Of a stretch of 54,341 nucleotides of DNA, positions 1 through 32,258 are shown piece after piece. Location: NCBI RefSeq assembly GCF_000003605.2, contig NW_003141312.1, positions 81,859 to 136,199 of the forward strand, given 5' to 3'. The DNA comes from Saccoglossus kowalevskii (lineage: Eukaryota; Hemichordata; Enteropneusta; Harrimaniidae). A model generated the notes under the pieces. It was not told the origin of the DNA, searched no databases, and saw only the letters and a program-made list of their open reading frames with translations. The translations under genes were made by a program, and so were the position numbers. Each line of letters opens with the position of its first letter. Position 1 is the stretch's first letter.

Positions 1-33
1 TAATCTCAACAATTTAAATTATTTCCACTTCAG

Positions 34-1803
34 ACTTGTTCTTCGATGTCGACAAGAAGCAAGAACACGTTTTGCAAAAATGAGATCAGATGTGCTTGTT
101 AAGATGGAACTTTTAGATCAAAAACATGGTAAGTTGTTTTCAAATAGATGATCAGAATTGCAAGAAATTTGATCATATAAAATACTTATTCACTCTTTTG
201 GAATTTACCTCTAAATCACTGAAAATGCAGTATAGCATGTACTGTAAAATGCCTTGAAATGGCTATATGTCATTTTAGCGAATTTGACTCAAAAAATTAT
301 CAGACTCCTAATTTAGCTGAAGTGCCAACAATTTCACTATGAGAATATACTTTATTAGTCCCCGTTCCGGACGCAGTCGAAAACGGGTACATATGGATTG
401 ACCTCTGCATATATCTTAGACATGCCTGGACCAATTACATTCAAACTTAACACATACATCATACATAATATTATACATTTGCACATCAATTTGTTTCATG
501 TTCTGATTCAAAATGGCCAAATGGCAGCCATTTTTTGTGCTTAGAAATCATCATATATCAAGCATTTCTGGATGGATTTTGTTCAAACTAGACATTATGG
601 GTTCCTGATGTACATCATTTTATTTTTCATAGCGGATTTAAAATGGCCGACTAGTGGCCATTTTTTGTTTTAATGAATGCAGTTCTAGGGCCATAATTCT
701 GCCATGCTTTGACTGATTATGTTCAAATTTTATATATTCATTATACATCATGACATAGACATACAGATGTACATATAAAAGACTTTATGAGTTTCTGATG
801 CACGTCATTTTATTTTTCAGATCAAATTCAAAATGGCTGACTGGCGGCCATTTTGTTTTAATGATGCGCTTGTAGAGCCATATCTCTGACATGCTTTGAC
901 TGATTATGTTCAAATTTGATATATTCATTATATTATTTTATAGATATATAGATGTATTCAAAATGGCCGATTTTGTTTTAATTAATGCTGTTCCAATAGT
1001 TCTCGTTTGACGATCAGATACAAGATGTCAATCATTGTATATATATATCTTAAATTTGATATCTAACAAGGACTGTGCCATGCATGGCTTGTTTTATATT
1101 CGCATCATCTTGAATTAGCTAAGTTAGCTAAAATAACATTTTGGATAAAAAGACATGTTTTACAGTATTTGTAAGGTGGCATTCAACTTTATAAATAAGA
1201 GCAAAAAAACAGTTATCATGTTTTTGTTTGTTTCAAAAGTCATCAACTTTTAGATGTTTTTACGCAGTACAAAATATTATTGAAGAAAAACATGCAAAAA
1301 TAGACATTTTTGGAACTAATTTCATAGGAATTCCTGTTAATTAATTTAAAAAAAAAATAGTATTTGTATACTATAAATTGTATTCAGAATTTGCCAATAA
1401 TTCAGGACCCATCTTATTACTACGGTACATATTATTTTTTAATTTTGAGATACAACGTAACCTTTTTAAAAGTCGAAGAAATCTGGAGATACGTTTTAAT
1501 GGTAATGATCTTAAATTATCTACTCTGAATTATATGCATTCATATCATCTCTAAATCTCATCTCTATTTCTAGTTCAAGACATCGTATTCCAGCTACAAA
1601 GGTTTGTTTCTGGCATGTCAAATTACCACGAGGACTGTCATAAACAGATGAAAGCTGCAGATATCTTCCCAATCGAAGTGGACCTTTTACGCACAACAAT
1701 TAACTATGATAAATCAAATGAATTTAATGACCAAGATGAGTTTGATGATGAAGCACCAGATACACAACCACCCACGGAAGGAAAAATAGTGTCCATGGAC
1801 TAA
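34..1803 (+). CDS. PICK1: PICK1, last two coding exons (partial gene, enters from the left edge)
   Basis: PICK1 (protein interacting with C kinase 1) is a PDZ plus BAR-domain adaptor that binds receptor tails and curves membranes during vesicle trafficking. Only its C-terminal part is here. Exon A is 34-128 (acceptor cag before 34, donor gtaag after 128) and encodes LVLRCRQEARTRFAKMRS, then VKMELLDQKH. Exon B is 1574-1803 (acceptor tttctag, stop TAA at 1801) and continues in frame through VQDIVFQLQRFVSGMS and ADIFPIEVDL to an acidic tail rich in D and E. The order of these blocks, the ADxFPIEVDL motif and the acidic end match the PICK1 C terminus closely. The PDZ domain and most of the BAR domain lie outside the window. 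A poly(A) signal candidate AATAAA is at 2313-2318. The tail reads differently from the vertebrate one, which is usual for this disordered part. Confidence 0.9.
129..1573 (+). other. PICK1 last intron, holding a degenerate tandem-like repeat
   Basis: The intron has a normal donor (gtaagt at 129) and acceptor (tttctag ending 1573). From about 350 to 1060 it contains diverged units of roughly 190 bases. Each has a short inverted segment of the form AAAATGGC...GCCATTTT (near 510, 650, 830, 960) and the phrase tttgactgattatgttcaaa (near 703 and 896). The left end, near 352, reads ttattagtccccgtt followed by a hairpin. No coding sequence is seen. Confidence 0.6.
352..1060. repeat. Diverged ~190-bp repeat units with AAAATGGC/GCCATTTT hairpins
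   Basis: At least three units are recognisable from the repeated phrases tttgactgattatgttcaaa and gttcctgatg(t/c)ac(a/g)tcattttattttt. The left boundary ttattagtcccc matches, inverted, the right end of the repeat at 25680-26196 (gggactaataat), so the two belong to one family. The family is not recognised. Confidence 0.6.
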
Positions 1804-1857
1804 TCTTGTGATAATATACATGTATAGATCTGTACTAAAATTTAATGTATATTAATA

Positions 1858-2065
1858 CTGTAAAATGACTAATTTTCACTGGGTTTAAATTTCACTGATT
1901 TACCATTTCAGGCATATTCAGTAGGTTTTAAATTCACGGTTTCGTCATTTAGATAATGTGTTCTATGCTAAATTGTACATATTCACTGTATTTTAATTTA
2001 GCGCATTTTTCCAGTCAGCGAAATAAGCTAAATTAAAACCCAGTGAATAATTACCCCCTTTACAG
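1858..2065. mobile_element. 208-bp MITE with inverted ends and TA target site
   Basis: The left end CTGTAAAATGACTAATTTT then CACTGGGTTT and the right end AAACCCAGTG ... TTTACAG are inverted relatives over about 30 bases. A TA dinucleotide flanks each end (1856-1857 and 2066-2067), as in Tc1/mariner-type MITEs. There is no coding capacity. Pieces of similar ends recur near 8483-8620. Confidence 0.65.
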
Positions 2066-3421
2066 TAATCTAAATCAGTGTTCATTAGCATGTAAATTGT
2101 TTAGTAGAATATATTGTCTCTTAATAGTAATATTTATGAAGATATTAGTTGCATCATGGGTTACATTAGTAACACTGCAGCTGGTTAATTGATCATTTCT
2201 GTGATGAAAAACTGGTAAATATGAGTGAAAGCAGTGTTCAGTGAAAACCTCATTTTGCTATGTTATTAAGGCGTACTCTTGATTTCATATACCAAGAATT
2301 TATTCATTTTCCAATAAATTGTACTTCTGGGCAATACAAGTATATTAACTTAGAAAATTATAATCTCTGCATTAAATAGCACAAGTCAAAATAATAGCAT
2401 CCTTCCTTCCACTTGTGTATGTCACAGAAGCACTTCATCACTAGAGGGCATGTTTTATGGGGAAGGGGTATTGTATGTGTTGTGCTACATCAAAACTTTC
2501 AGAATATGTTTAAACAGTCTTGGATATATAAATTATTACTAACTCAAAGCTCCATAAGGAGCACATAGACTCTTAGACGGAGTCCAATTTGATGTTTACA
2601 TCACCTGTAACCAATTTGACAATCTGCTGGATGATTTGTCGAGCTTTAAGGATGGACACTTTTATTTATTTTCTGGGAAATTTACAGATAAGAACCATTA
2701 ATGTTACAAATGTACATTTTTATTGATATACCAATGTGTAATAGGATATGTTCATATCTGTATGAATCCATAATGATATTTATATATTGTTGTGCAATAT
2801 CATACTTTGTTAGCTTATAGTACCTAAACATAAGTAACATGATTTGGGGGAAAAGGAAGCAAAGCTTATTCTGTATATATAGTATGTTTAAATGTGCCTC
2901 ATTTTAGAAAGATCAGTTTCAGGCTCATTGAAATCACTGATAGTTGTTATATTTATTGACATTAGCTAAACATTAAAGCAAATGTGTTAAAGTTGAATCA
3001 TTTTACTACTAATTTCTTTGAAGTTTTGTACTGCACAAAGAAAATTGTGCATGAATCTGCAATGTTCAATGTTTGCAACACTTGCTTGTCAGCATCAACT
3101 GTGTACAAGATTGCTCATATACTCAATTTTTCAACATTTCAATGTATTGTGAAAGGAATCTGCACTTCCCATTATTACATGACAGGAATGTGCATTATGA
3201 TAATAGACTCTACTGCATCTAGTTGTGCATATCTTTGTCCTACCTTGTTACTCAAACAATAATGGACAGCACATTATTCTTTATTTCCTAATTAAACTTA
3301 TGGATATGATAATCCTCACCAATAAACGAGTTACTGAACTGTCAGACAAACTAATAAACGACAAATGTTTACATATTCTAATATCGGAATATATTTAAAA
3401 TAATTAGAAGCCATTAGACTT
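2066..3421. other. Intergenic, no gene seen
   Basis: AT-rich sequence downstream of PICK1. It holds the PICK1 poly(A) signal candidate (2313-2318). Open frames here, for example + 2984-3262, have no recognisable similarity and ordinary AT-rich composition, so I do not call them. Confidence 0.5.
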
Positions 3422-3992
3422 AAATTCACTATGTTCAATTACCCACCATCGACTCGTTTTTTGCTCCACCCAAAGTGGGTGGCTCAATGAAAACTGCGTT
3501 ACAGTCATCCAGATTTTTTCCTGTCCAGGGTTTTGGTCTGGCTAGCTGTCACCTGCATGGCAGCCAACTCTGTGGCTGGTAGGATAAGTTTTTCTTATTT
3601 TTTACCCCTGCGTTGCCTTTTTGTGTGCATTGTTTAACAAGAAAGAAAAAACTCGGGTGACGCAAATTTGGCCATGTTGTTGGATCTCTTTGTGTCAGCT
3701 TTTAACTAATTTGTTCCTCTCATGCACGTTTTGTTCATTTTTACCAATGTGTTTTTAGAAATGAAAAGGTAACACGCCCAAGACTCCTCACCTCCTTTTA
3801 GTCGCCCCAAAGATCGGGCGATCGTATGGTAGTTGCCACCAGGATTTACCAGCTTGGAATCCACATAGCAAATGCCTTTTGTGTTTGGACTGTGTGTGGG
3901 GTTCAGGTTCTGTTCGAGAATATTTGTAACAACTAGGGTTCCGAGGTCTGGGATGCGTTCCAAGGCCGCGTGCAAATTACAGAGACTGACTA

Positions 3993-4030
3993 CGTGAGTG
4001 AGTGAGTGAGTGAGTGAGTGAGTGAGTGGA
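3993..4030. repeat. GTGA tetranucleotide microsatellite
   Basis: About eight gtga/gagt units in a row inside the DIRS element. Confidence 0.85.
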
Positions 4031-5499
4031 GTGTCTAGCGGGGCCGCAAGTACTGCGACGACTAGTGAGAGGCCCGACAGTAAAGGTCCAGAGATTTCTA
4101 AGCCCCCCCCCCCCCTGCTGATCGAAGGGATTCCTCGCAGTCTGTTTCTGTAGGCGGTTTGCCCAATTGTACCGGCAACGGCAAGGCTGTGCCCCTGAAG
4201 GTTTTTACTTCTATGGGGCCTGTTGCAGGTCCCACAGTGGATTCGTCCTCGCACGATGCCAGGTTTGCCTCAGAGATTCAGGCTTTGGTTGAGGACCTGC
4301 CAGGACAAATTGCATCCCTTGCAGGTTGGGCAGACCAAATGCAGGGGGAGCAGGTTGTCTCCACTGCATTTGCCCCTTATTTTGGCAAGCCGTAAGAAGC
4401 ACATGAGCTAGCGATATTCGTGTGCAAGGGATGCTTTCTCCTGGGATTGTCCTTCCCATAGCTTGGGAAGCAGGTGGGGCACAGGCTGGTGGTACCGGCC
4501 CCTCAGAGTCTGTTCTTTGTAATAACTTTGTGAGCCACGCCATGGGGTGATGTTTTGAACTTCCTAGTAACCCGATGTTCGACCCTCGATCCTGAAGCAG
4601 TCACTCTCGGCAGTGTTGTCGCTTCCGACGGCCGGATCCAAAGCAACACCGACTGCATAACTCTCCTAGTTCTAGTGCTGTACGTGGGAATGCTCAGATG
4701 GTGTTGATTGGCAGACCTTGGTCCCTAGGGTGGAGCAATTTCATGCTTAATACTGGATCCTTTGGACCTCCCCCACTCTCTTTCTTTTGAGGATGGAAGG
4801 AGCAGTCTCGGTGCTTCGGGATCCTGCCAACCAGTTGGTACAGGTGAGATCCGTGAGCCAGTTTGGCATCTGCCAAGGGCAAGCTGAATGCACCCTGAAC
4901 TTAGAAAACATAACAACCAAAGTCGGCACCCACTGGCCAGAAGTAGTCAGGAGGCAAGTATCCAGGCTCTTCCGGGGGAAGGAAGAGTGGTGGTGTGCCC
5001 CCTAGGAAGAAGGGACCAGGTGATGGTCATCCCGGAATGCCAATCTCCCAACGTACGTGATACTCCTGTCAACTCAAGGAGTCTGGGCCAGGGACGCTTT
5101 GTTGACCCCGTGGGCACACTGCTGTTGAGACCAGCGGTGTACCACTTACACGCATCAAGGCTCTCAGTTGACTCGCTCAGGGTTTTTCTTTTTAGCCGGC
5201 TGCCAACATCCTGGCCAGAGCAAACAGGGATCGCACCAACACAGCTTACGACTCAAAATGACGAGCATACACTGATTGGTGTAGTGGAAGGGAGATTGAT
5301 CAATGCCATCCCTCTGTTGGTAGGTAGCTGACTTTTCGTCCATCTGTTTGACGAAATAGGCTTGTTCTATTTAGTCAGCCTTGTCACCCACTATTGACAA
5401 TTCTCTGGGGACGAGGCTAGCCTGTTTACTGCTTCCCGTAATCAGAGACCTAGAACTCAAACGAGGGAACCACCCAATAGGGACCCACCGAATTGGGTC

Positions 5500-6113
5500 T
5501 TGTCAGTTGTGTTGTCCACTCTAAGCAGACCACCCTTTGAGCCTCTCCGAGCAGCACCACTCAAATATTTGACGTGGAAAACAGTCTTCCTACTAGCCCT
5601 CCCCTCAGGTAGGTGTGGGTCTGAACTAGGGGCCCTGTTCTTCTCGAACTGGTGTGCCGCCTTTGTGGAAAATCAAGTCAGGCTAAAGACACGAATCGCG
5701 TTCCTCACCAAGAATCAAATCCTCAGACACGATCCACAACCTATCGCCATCCCCCCGGCTGTGAAGATTGTCAGCCTGGAGGATCAGGAGGAGTTGCTTC
5801 TCTGTCTGGTTCAAGCGCTGAGTTGCTCGGAGAGCCGTACTAGGGAGTAAGGGCATGGCAGCAAGCACATGTGTTATGCCCAGGGTAAGCAGGACAGACC
5901 AGCCCCCTGACTTCCATTGCCAGGTGGAACTGCAACTGCGACTGTGTTGGAGGTTCTTAACCGTTTGTTCCTCGACACAGGGTCTACAGAGACACCAAGT
6001 ACGAGCGCATGAGGTCTGTGCGATTGCTCATTGGCTCTTGCGTCAGATGCCCCGCCCCTCAAGCAAGTGCTGAGGGCAGGCTTCTGGAGAACACAAAATG
6101 TCTTTACCACTAC
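5500..6113 (+). pseudogene. DIRS tyrosine recombinase, frame-broken
   Basis: The open piece 5500-5850 contains PPFEPLRAAPLKYLTWKTVF followed by LLALPSGRCGSELGAL. This corresponds to the conserved DIRS recombinase block in which an SG(K/R)RxSELxAL motif carries the first catalytic arginine. In another frame, about 6033-6110, comes ALASDAPPLKQVLRAGFWRT then QNVFTTTS. That is the C-terminal block typical of these recombinases (VLRAGFWRTQN, normally followed by FTSFYLRD). At least one frameshift and stops separate the pieces, so the gene is dead. The call rests on motif recognition; a profile search with DIRS recombinases would settle it. Confidence 0.75.
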
Positions 6114-6625
6114 TAGCTAAGAGATACCCAATCCATTGAGGAGGTTTTTTTTAGGGGGGTCCTGTCATAGCGGGTCAGGCTTTGAATACTGACCCAGCTT
6201 GGACGACCTCAGGGATCCCTGCGCATAGGTATTAGAACAGTCGCTGCAGCACATTTGTTGCAGAGAGACTTCTCCCGTTCCTCCTGGGAACTTTCCAGGT
6301 CTCGCTTTCGACCTATGCCCTCATGCAGAACTGTTACCCTAGAATTTGGGTTTGTGTCTAGTGTTCTCGGGTATACCAAACCCATCACAGTTTCAGCATC
6401 TTGCTTTTGTTCTGGGGACGGCACTGGCAAGGTAGGACACCATTTCTTCACTGTTCTCAACTAGTTGGTAGTCGTAAGTAGAGGGCATTAACTGGGACAC
6501 CCTTTTATCATTTTCGGTTCGCTCAGAAACCCCCCCCCCCCACCTATCGGCGTCTAACTCTACAGTTCAAAATATTCATTTTGACTGATTTGAGTCTATG
6601 GTGGGTAATTGAACGTAGTGAATTT

Positions 6626-8289
6626 AGGCAGAGGGTTTTCAACCCACTTATTCAAACTCCAGGTCCCTCCTGACAACCCCACTTTTTCTGTAGAGTTGGC
6701 TTAGTTCATCGGTGCGGAGGAAAATAACCAGTGATTGGGGAGGCAATATGCTGCCACCTCATTACCTTGGTTCGTGACATGAAAGAAAATCTTGAGGTCA
6801 TGGGATTTCAAACTATTGGTCATAACAATTACAAAACTGGGATTTTTTCGGTTGCGTCTTTCAACCTTGGCAAATATTTGCTTTGAAATCCAATTAAATA
6901 TAGTCAACTGAAAGTCATTTTTAGTGTAAAATCATGAAACTTGTCTACAGATGAGACATTCTGTAGGACAGAAATAATCTACAGACACAATATTTTATTA
7001 ATTACTTTTATTTAATGATTCCAAATAGGATATGGAATACAGTTTTTTAATATCAACAAAAGATGAAAGTTATTCTTATTTAACCATCCTTTGGAAGTAC
7101 AGGTAATCTAAAATTGTTTACATGTGAAGGAATAAATTCTTGTATATATAATCACAATATGTGCAATTTATACATCCAATAAATCAATACATCCATTATG
7201 ATGACCCACAATATCTGGCAACTCTGAAAAAATATTCAATGATAAAATTATAGAGAAATATTGCTCCAAAATTAAGATGTTTGAAGGTTAACATATTCTG
7301 ATAATTCTTTCCAAATAAAAAAATCGTATATCAAAATAAAACTTTATACATTTTAATTTACTCATTACTGCAGATCATTAACCAAAATCTCACGGTGAAA
7401 ATACAGGGAAGTTTATGAACACAATACAACTACACCTAAATTACATGGTAAAAAGAAAGATGCATTATACATTACACAACATGGTCAAACCAGTGAATGA
7501 AAGTTATATAGCCAAAAGGCATAATTGCAATTTTACATTTCTGTGTCTTTTAGGAATGTTTGATTCATGAACTAAACAAGCCATGCATGGCACAGTGGGG
7601 GCAAGGGGGGTAGCTGGTACAGTTTTACGAGAAATAAAAAGGACTTTTTACAATTTACAAGAAAAAAAGACGTGTTTACAGTGAAAATTGAATTTTGCAG
7701 TGAATTGTGTTATCTAGTCGTTTTACAGTTTCGAAAATGTAATTTCCCTGGATTATTTTTTACAACTTTTTTTATTTGGATGTAAATTTTTGTACGTACC
7801 GAGAAAAATTACACATTTTTACAGTGTACGTTAGCCTGTGATTACAGAGTTACGGAATTGATTTTGTACGAACAAAAAAATATTGCAATTTCATTGAACG
7901 AAAATACCCCCCCCCCCCAATGAACAAATCATTCATGGTTTTTAAAAGTGAAACAAAACTATTAACATATAATCACATGTATATATATTTGTGTGCCACA
8001 TGTCCAGTGTTGAACTGTGTGTGATCAGTTTAACTGCTCAACATTTCCAATATATTTGTTCCACTGAACAGCTTACCAATGTTTACTGGTATGTACAGTG
8101 ATATTCATTGCGAAAAGTCTTAATTTGGCTAGTCTAAAGTCCACAAAAGTTTCAAAATAATATCAACTTGAAATTCCGTGCCAAACACTGAAAAAATTAA
8201 GAGCCTTGTTTATACTTGAACTGAACAACTTATCAGTCCCTGTTGAGGTTTTGCTGTACTAGTGGCTTAGGTTCCATGGCTAATCAACT
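6626..8289 (-). other. Probable FASN 3' UTR and intergenic sequence, interrupted by a MITE
   Basis: This lies downstream of the FASN stop codon (8290-8292 on -). The sequence is AT-rich with no coding similarity. Minus-strand AATAAA signals lie at 7012-7007 and 6999-6994, so a 3' UTR of about 1.3 kb containing the MITE at 7595-7918 is possible. I cannot tell from sequence which signal is used. Confidence 0.4.
7595..7918. mobile_element. MITE, GGGGGCAAGGG-ended family, copy 1
   Basis: It begins gggggcaaggggggtagctgg and ends in a poly-C run after gaacgaaaatac. It aligns along its length with 43914-44429: shared segments include gtagctggtac(a/g)gttttacg, tagtcgttttacagtttc, tttggatgtaaatt and acacatttttacagtgtacg. 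Copy 1 lacks an internal stretch of about 150 bases and a shorter one found in copy 2. There is no coding capacity. Confidence 0.75.
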
Positions 8290-30215
<21,926 letters not shown>

Positions 30216-30218
30216 GGA

Positions 30219-30251
30219 TCAAACAGAATAGAGATTTATTTCACGCTGCAT
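30219..30251 (-). promoter_or_regulatory. Possible upstream ORF before the FASN start codon
   Basis: On - an ATG at 30251 opens a ten-codon frame (MQREINLYSV) that ends TGA at 30221-30219, just before the FASN ATG at 30215. If it is in the mature 5' UTR it could reduce initiation at FASN. An AG (tgcag) within it could instead be a splice acceptor. Confidence 0.3.
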
Positions 30252-30690
30252 GATTGAAACAGACACCATCAATTTGAAAACGTTTCATAATTTTTTCTAA
30301 TACACTGAATTTCAGAAAGCTGTGATTGTTTTGATAAAAGAAATTTTTAAACTTTTTATAAATCTCAGATGACGCATGAAAACAACTTTAATGATTAGTT
30401 CAATGCAATTTGAATCAGTATATTAGTCAGCTACCTGTCAGTCGGTCAATTTGACAGGCACTGCCAAGTCATTTCTATTTAATTAAAATAAACCCTATCT
30501 ATGCATTGTGGTACTATTATTACAATAACAAACTCGCAACAACTCTATATTGAATGAGAATTAAGCTGCGAGATAGCACACTATTGAGCGTAAAATAATG
30601 ATATATAGTATTTGTATTTGTTAGGTGTTTTAATTCGTGGTTATATCTCTTATTTTGGCTTGTTTTATTGACAAAATCCAGGACCAGAAC

Positions 30691-30855
30691 ATGAATGTGC
30701 CCGTATCACATGAAACACGGCGTACCAAGCCAATCGTAAACAAATTTGTAAAGCTGATGCTTCATGTAATGTTATTTGGCCTTATTTGTTTGAGTTTGTT
30801 TGTATTGTTAATATGCCTTTATTTGTATGTCACATACTCCCCAACACCAGAATAG
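30691..30855 (+). CDS. Candidate 54-residue single-pass membrane micropeptide
   Basis: The ATG at 30691 has an A at -3 (gaacATGA) and follows a good acceptor (acaaaatccag, exon from 30682). The peptide begins MNVPVSHETRRTKP, a basic head. Residues about 22-47 form one strongly hydrophobic helix, and it ends YSPTPE with TAG. An AATAAA at 31304-31309 is a plausible poly(A) signal. An upstream in-frame ATG at 30637 would add 18 residues but crosses the putative acceptor. The likely topology is N-terminus in the cytosol, by the positive-inside rule. I recognise no family. It lies 0.5 kb from the FASN start on the opposite strand. It could be a chance frame, but the length, composition and flanking signals fit a small gene. 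Confidence 0.4.
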   Translation: MNVPVSHETRRTKPIVNKFVKLMLHVMLFGLICLSLFVLLICLYLYVTYSPTPE

Positions 30856-32258
30856 TTTAACGCCAAAAATGAAACGCAATAGAGTGGTACTCTATCATCA
30901 CAATGTACACCAATAATGTAATGCAATATCCGAATATCAGGGCAATGGTATTCTATATAAAACATATCGCCAAAGTAGAGTATACCACTTGATATTGCAC
31001 AATTATAACATATATGCACAAGCTATGAATTGAACAATAATGCCTTTGGCAGGGTTTATCACTCTTATCAGAATTATTTTCCCATTGATTTTAGCAAAAT
31101 GAGAAAAGCAAAATGAAACTGCAATGCCACGTCCCTCCCCTCTGAAGGCTGGTACACCAGATATCCAAAAACAATGAGTTTGTGTCCATTTAATTGTTGG
31201 GCAAAACTATATTACATTTTGATCAATTTGGTTTTCAACGGCAAGTACTAAATGCATTGTATTATTAAATAATACACACATGTTCACTGCCTAAAATGAT
31301 GTAAATAAAGCCACAATTGGATGAAAAGTCTGCATCTCAAACTCCTTTGTACAGGAAAAAAATGTGCTTCCTTGTCATTTTGTTATGGAATATTGTCTGT
31401 TGTCGATGGAACTGTGAAAACGTTTTATTTTTTTCAAACTGGTAAATATCTGACATTCTTACCTAAGGCACCAAACTGTTTACATAATACATGTAGTTTG
31501 GTTAATTTTGACAGGTGTTAAAGGATGCCCTCAAGTGCGAATAATTAGTCTGAAATAACTGTACTTGAACAAGGTTACACAGACACATTTGTCCAGGCCA
31601 TGGGCTGATGTATATGAATATATACAGATTATTAATATGTAGTCTGACTCTTAACACTGAAGAGAAATAAATATATTTTTTGTTAGCTGCATGGACGATG
31701 CATTTAATACTAATATTTCCGTCTTGAAAACTAGAGGTTGTAATGACCGTAGATGCAAATTGCATGTGACTTTGTGGTAGTTGCGTCCTCGGAATTATAT
31801 TTGAGCGTGCACTTGTACAAAACAGCAGAATAAAAAAAGCGTTCGAAATTTGGACAAGATTTCCGACAAGTAGGCAAGTACTAGGTCACGGTAATCGTTC
31901 TCCCGACCTCCCACCGTTAGACACTTAGGAAAAAACGATATTATTTCGAAAGAAGAGTGCTTTTGCTTTTTTTTTTTATACCTGGTTTGCCATAATGCCC
32001 GGCGCTATTTACCCGTAATTTGTGAATTTCACATAAGTGTCCGATAGTTTGGGTCAGGGAGTTGTCTGCATTTGTGTTAGTTAGTAATACGTATATGAAA
32101 GATGTACAGCCACAAGACTGCCAGGCTTTACGCCGAGAGACTGACCCCAAACCAAAAAAAAAACAGTTTGTTATACTCAAATTATTAGTTTGTTTACGTT
32201 AGTGTATGTTTATATAAAAATCCCTGAGTGAGTACGATTAAGATATCATATTATATCA
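30856..32258. other. Upstream region of FASN, no certain feature
   Basis: It contains the likely 3' UTR of the micropeptide candidate (to about 31330). A minus-strand segment 32140-31982 is bounded by cag and CCAG/gtata and could be a noncoding first exon of FASN. I see no clear core promoter. Confidence 0.3.

Larger units (their letters stand above)
3422..6625 (+). mobile_element. Degenerate DIRS-type (tyrosine recombinase) retrotransposon with inverted terminal repeats
   Basis: The element is bounded by 28-bp inverted repeats at 3422-3449 and 6598-6625, with one mismatch between them (core TTCAATTACCCACCAT). Inside it is noticeably more GC-rich than the flanks. A short stretch near 4220-4330 resembles a zinc-knuckle gag piece in a broken frame (ARCQVCLRDSGFG, then NCIPC). 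From about 5500 to 6110 lie tyrosine-recombinase remnants. DIRS elements use a tyrosine recombinase rather than an integrase and often have inverted ends. At 3.2 kb this copy is shorter than intact DIRS (usually 4.5-6 kb), and no RT/RNase H region is recognisable, so it is probably internally deleted. Poly-C runs (4106-4115, 6531-6541) and a GTGA microsatellite (about 3993-4028) lie within. Confidence 0.75.

Noticed and set aside
2984-3262. 92-codon open frame
   Set aside because: No similarity, weak start context, AT-rich intergenic position.
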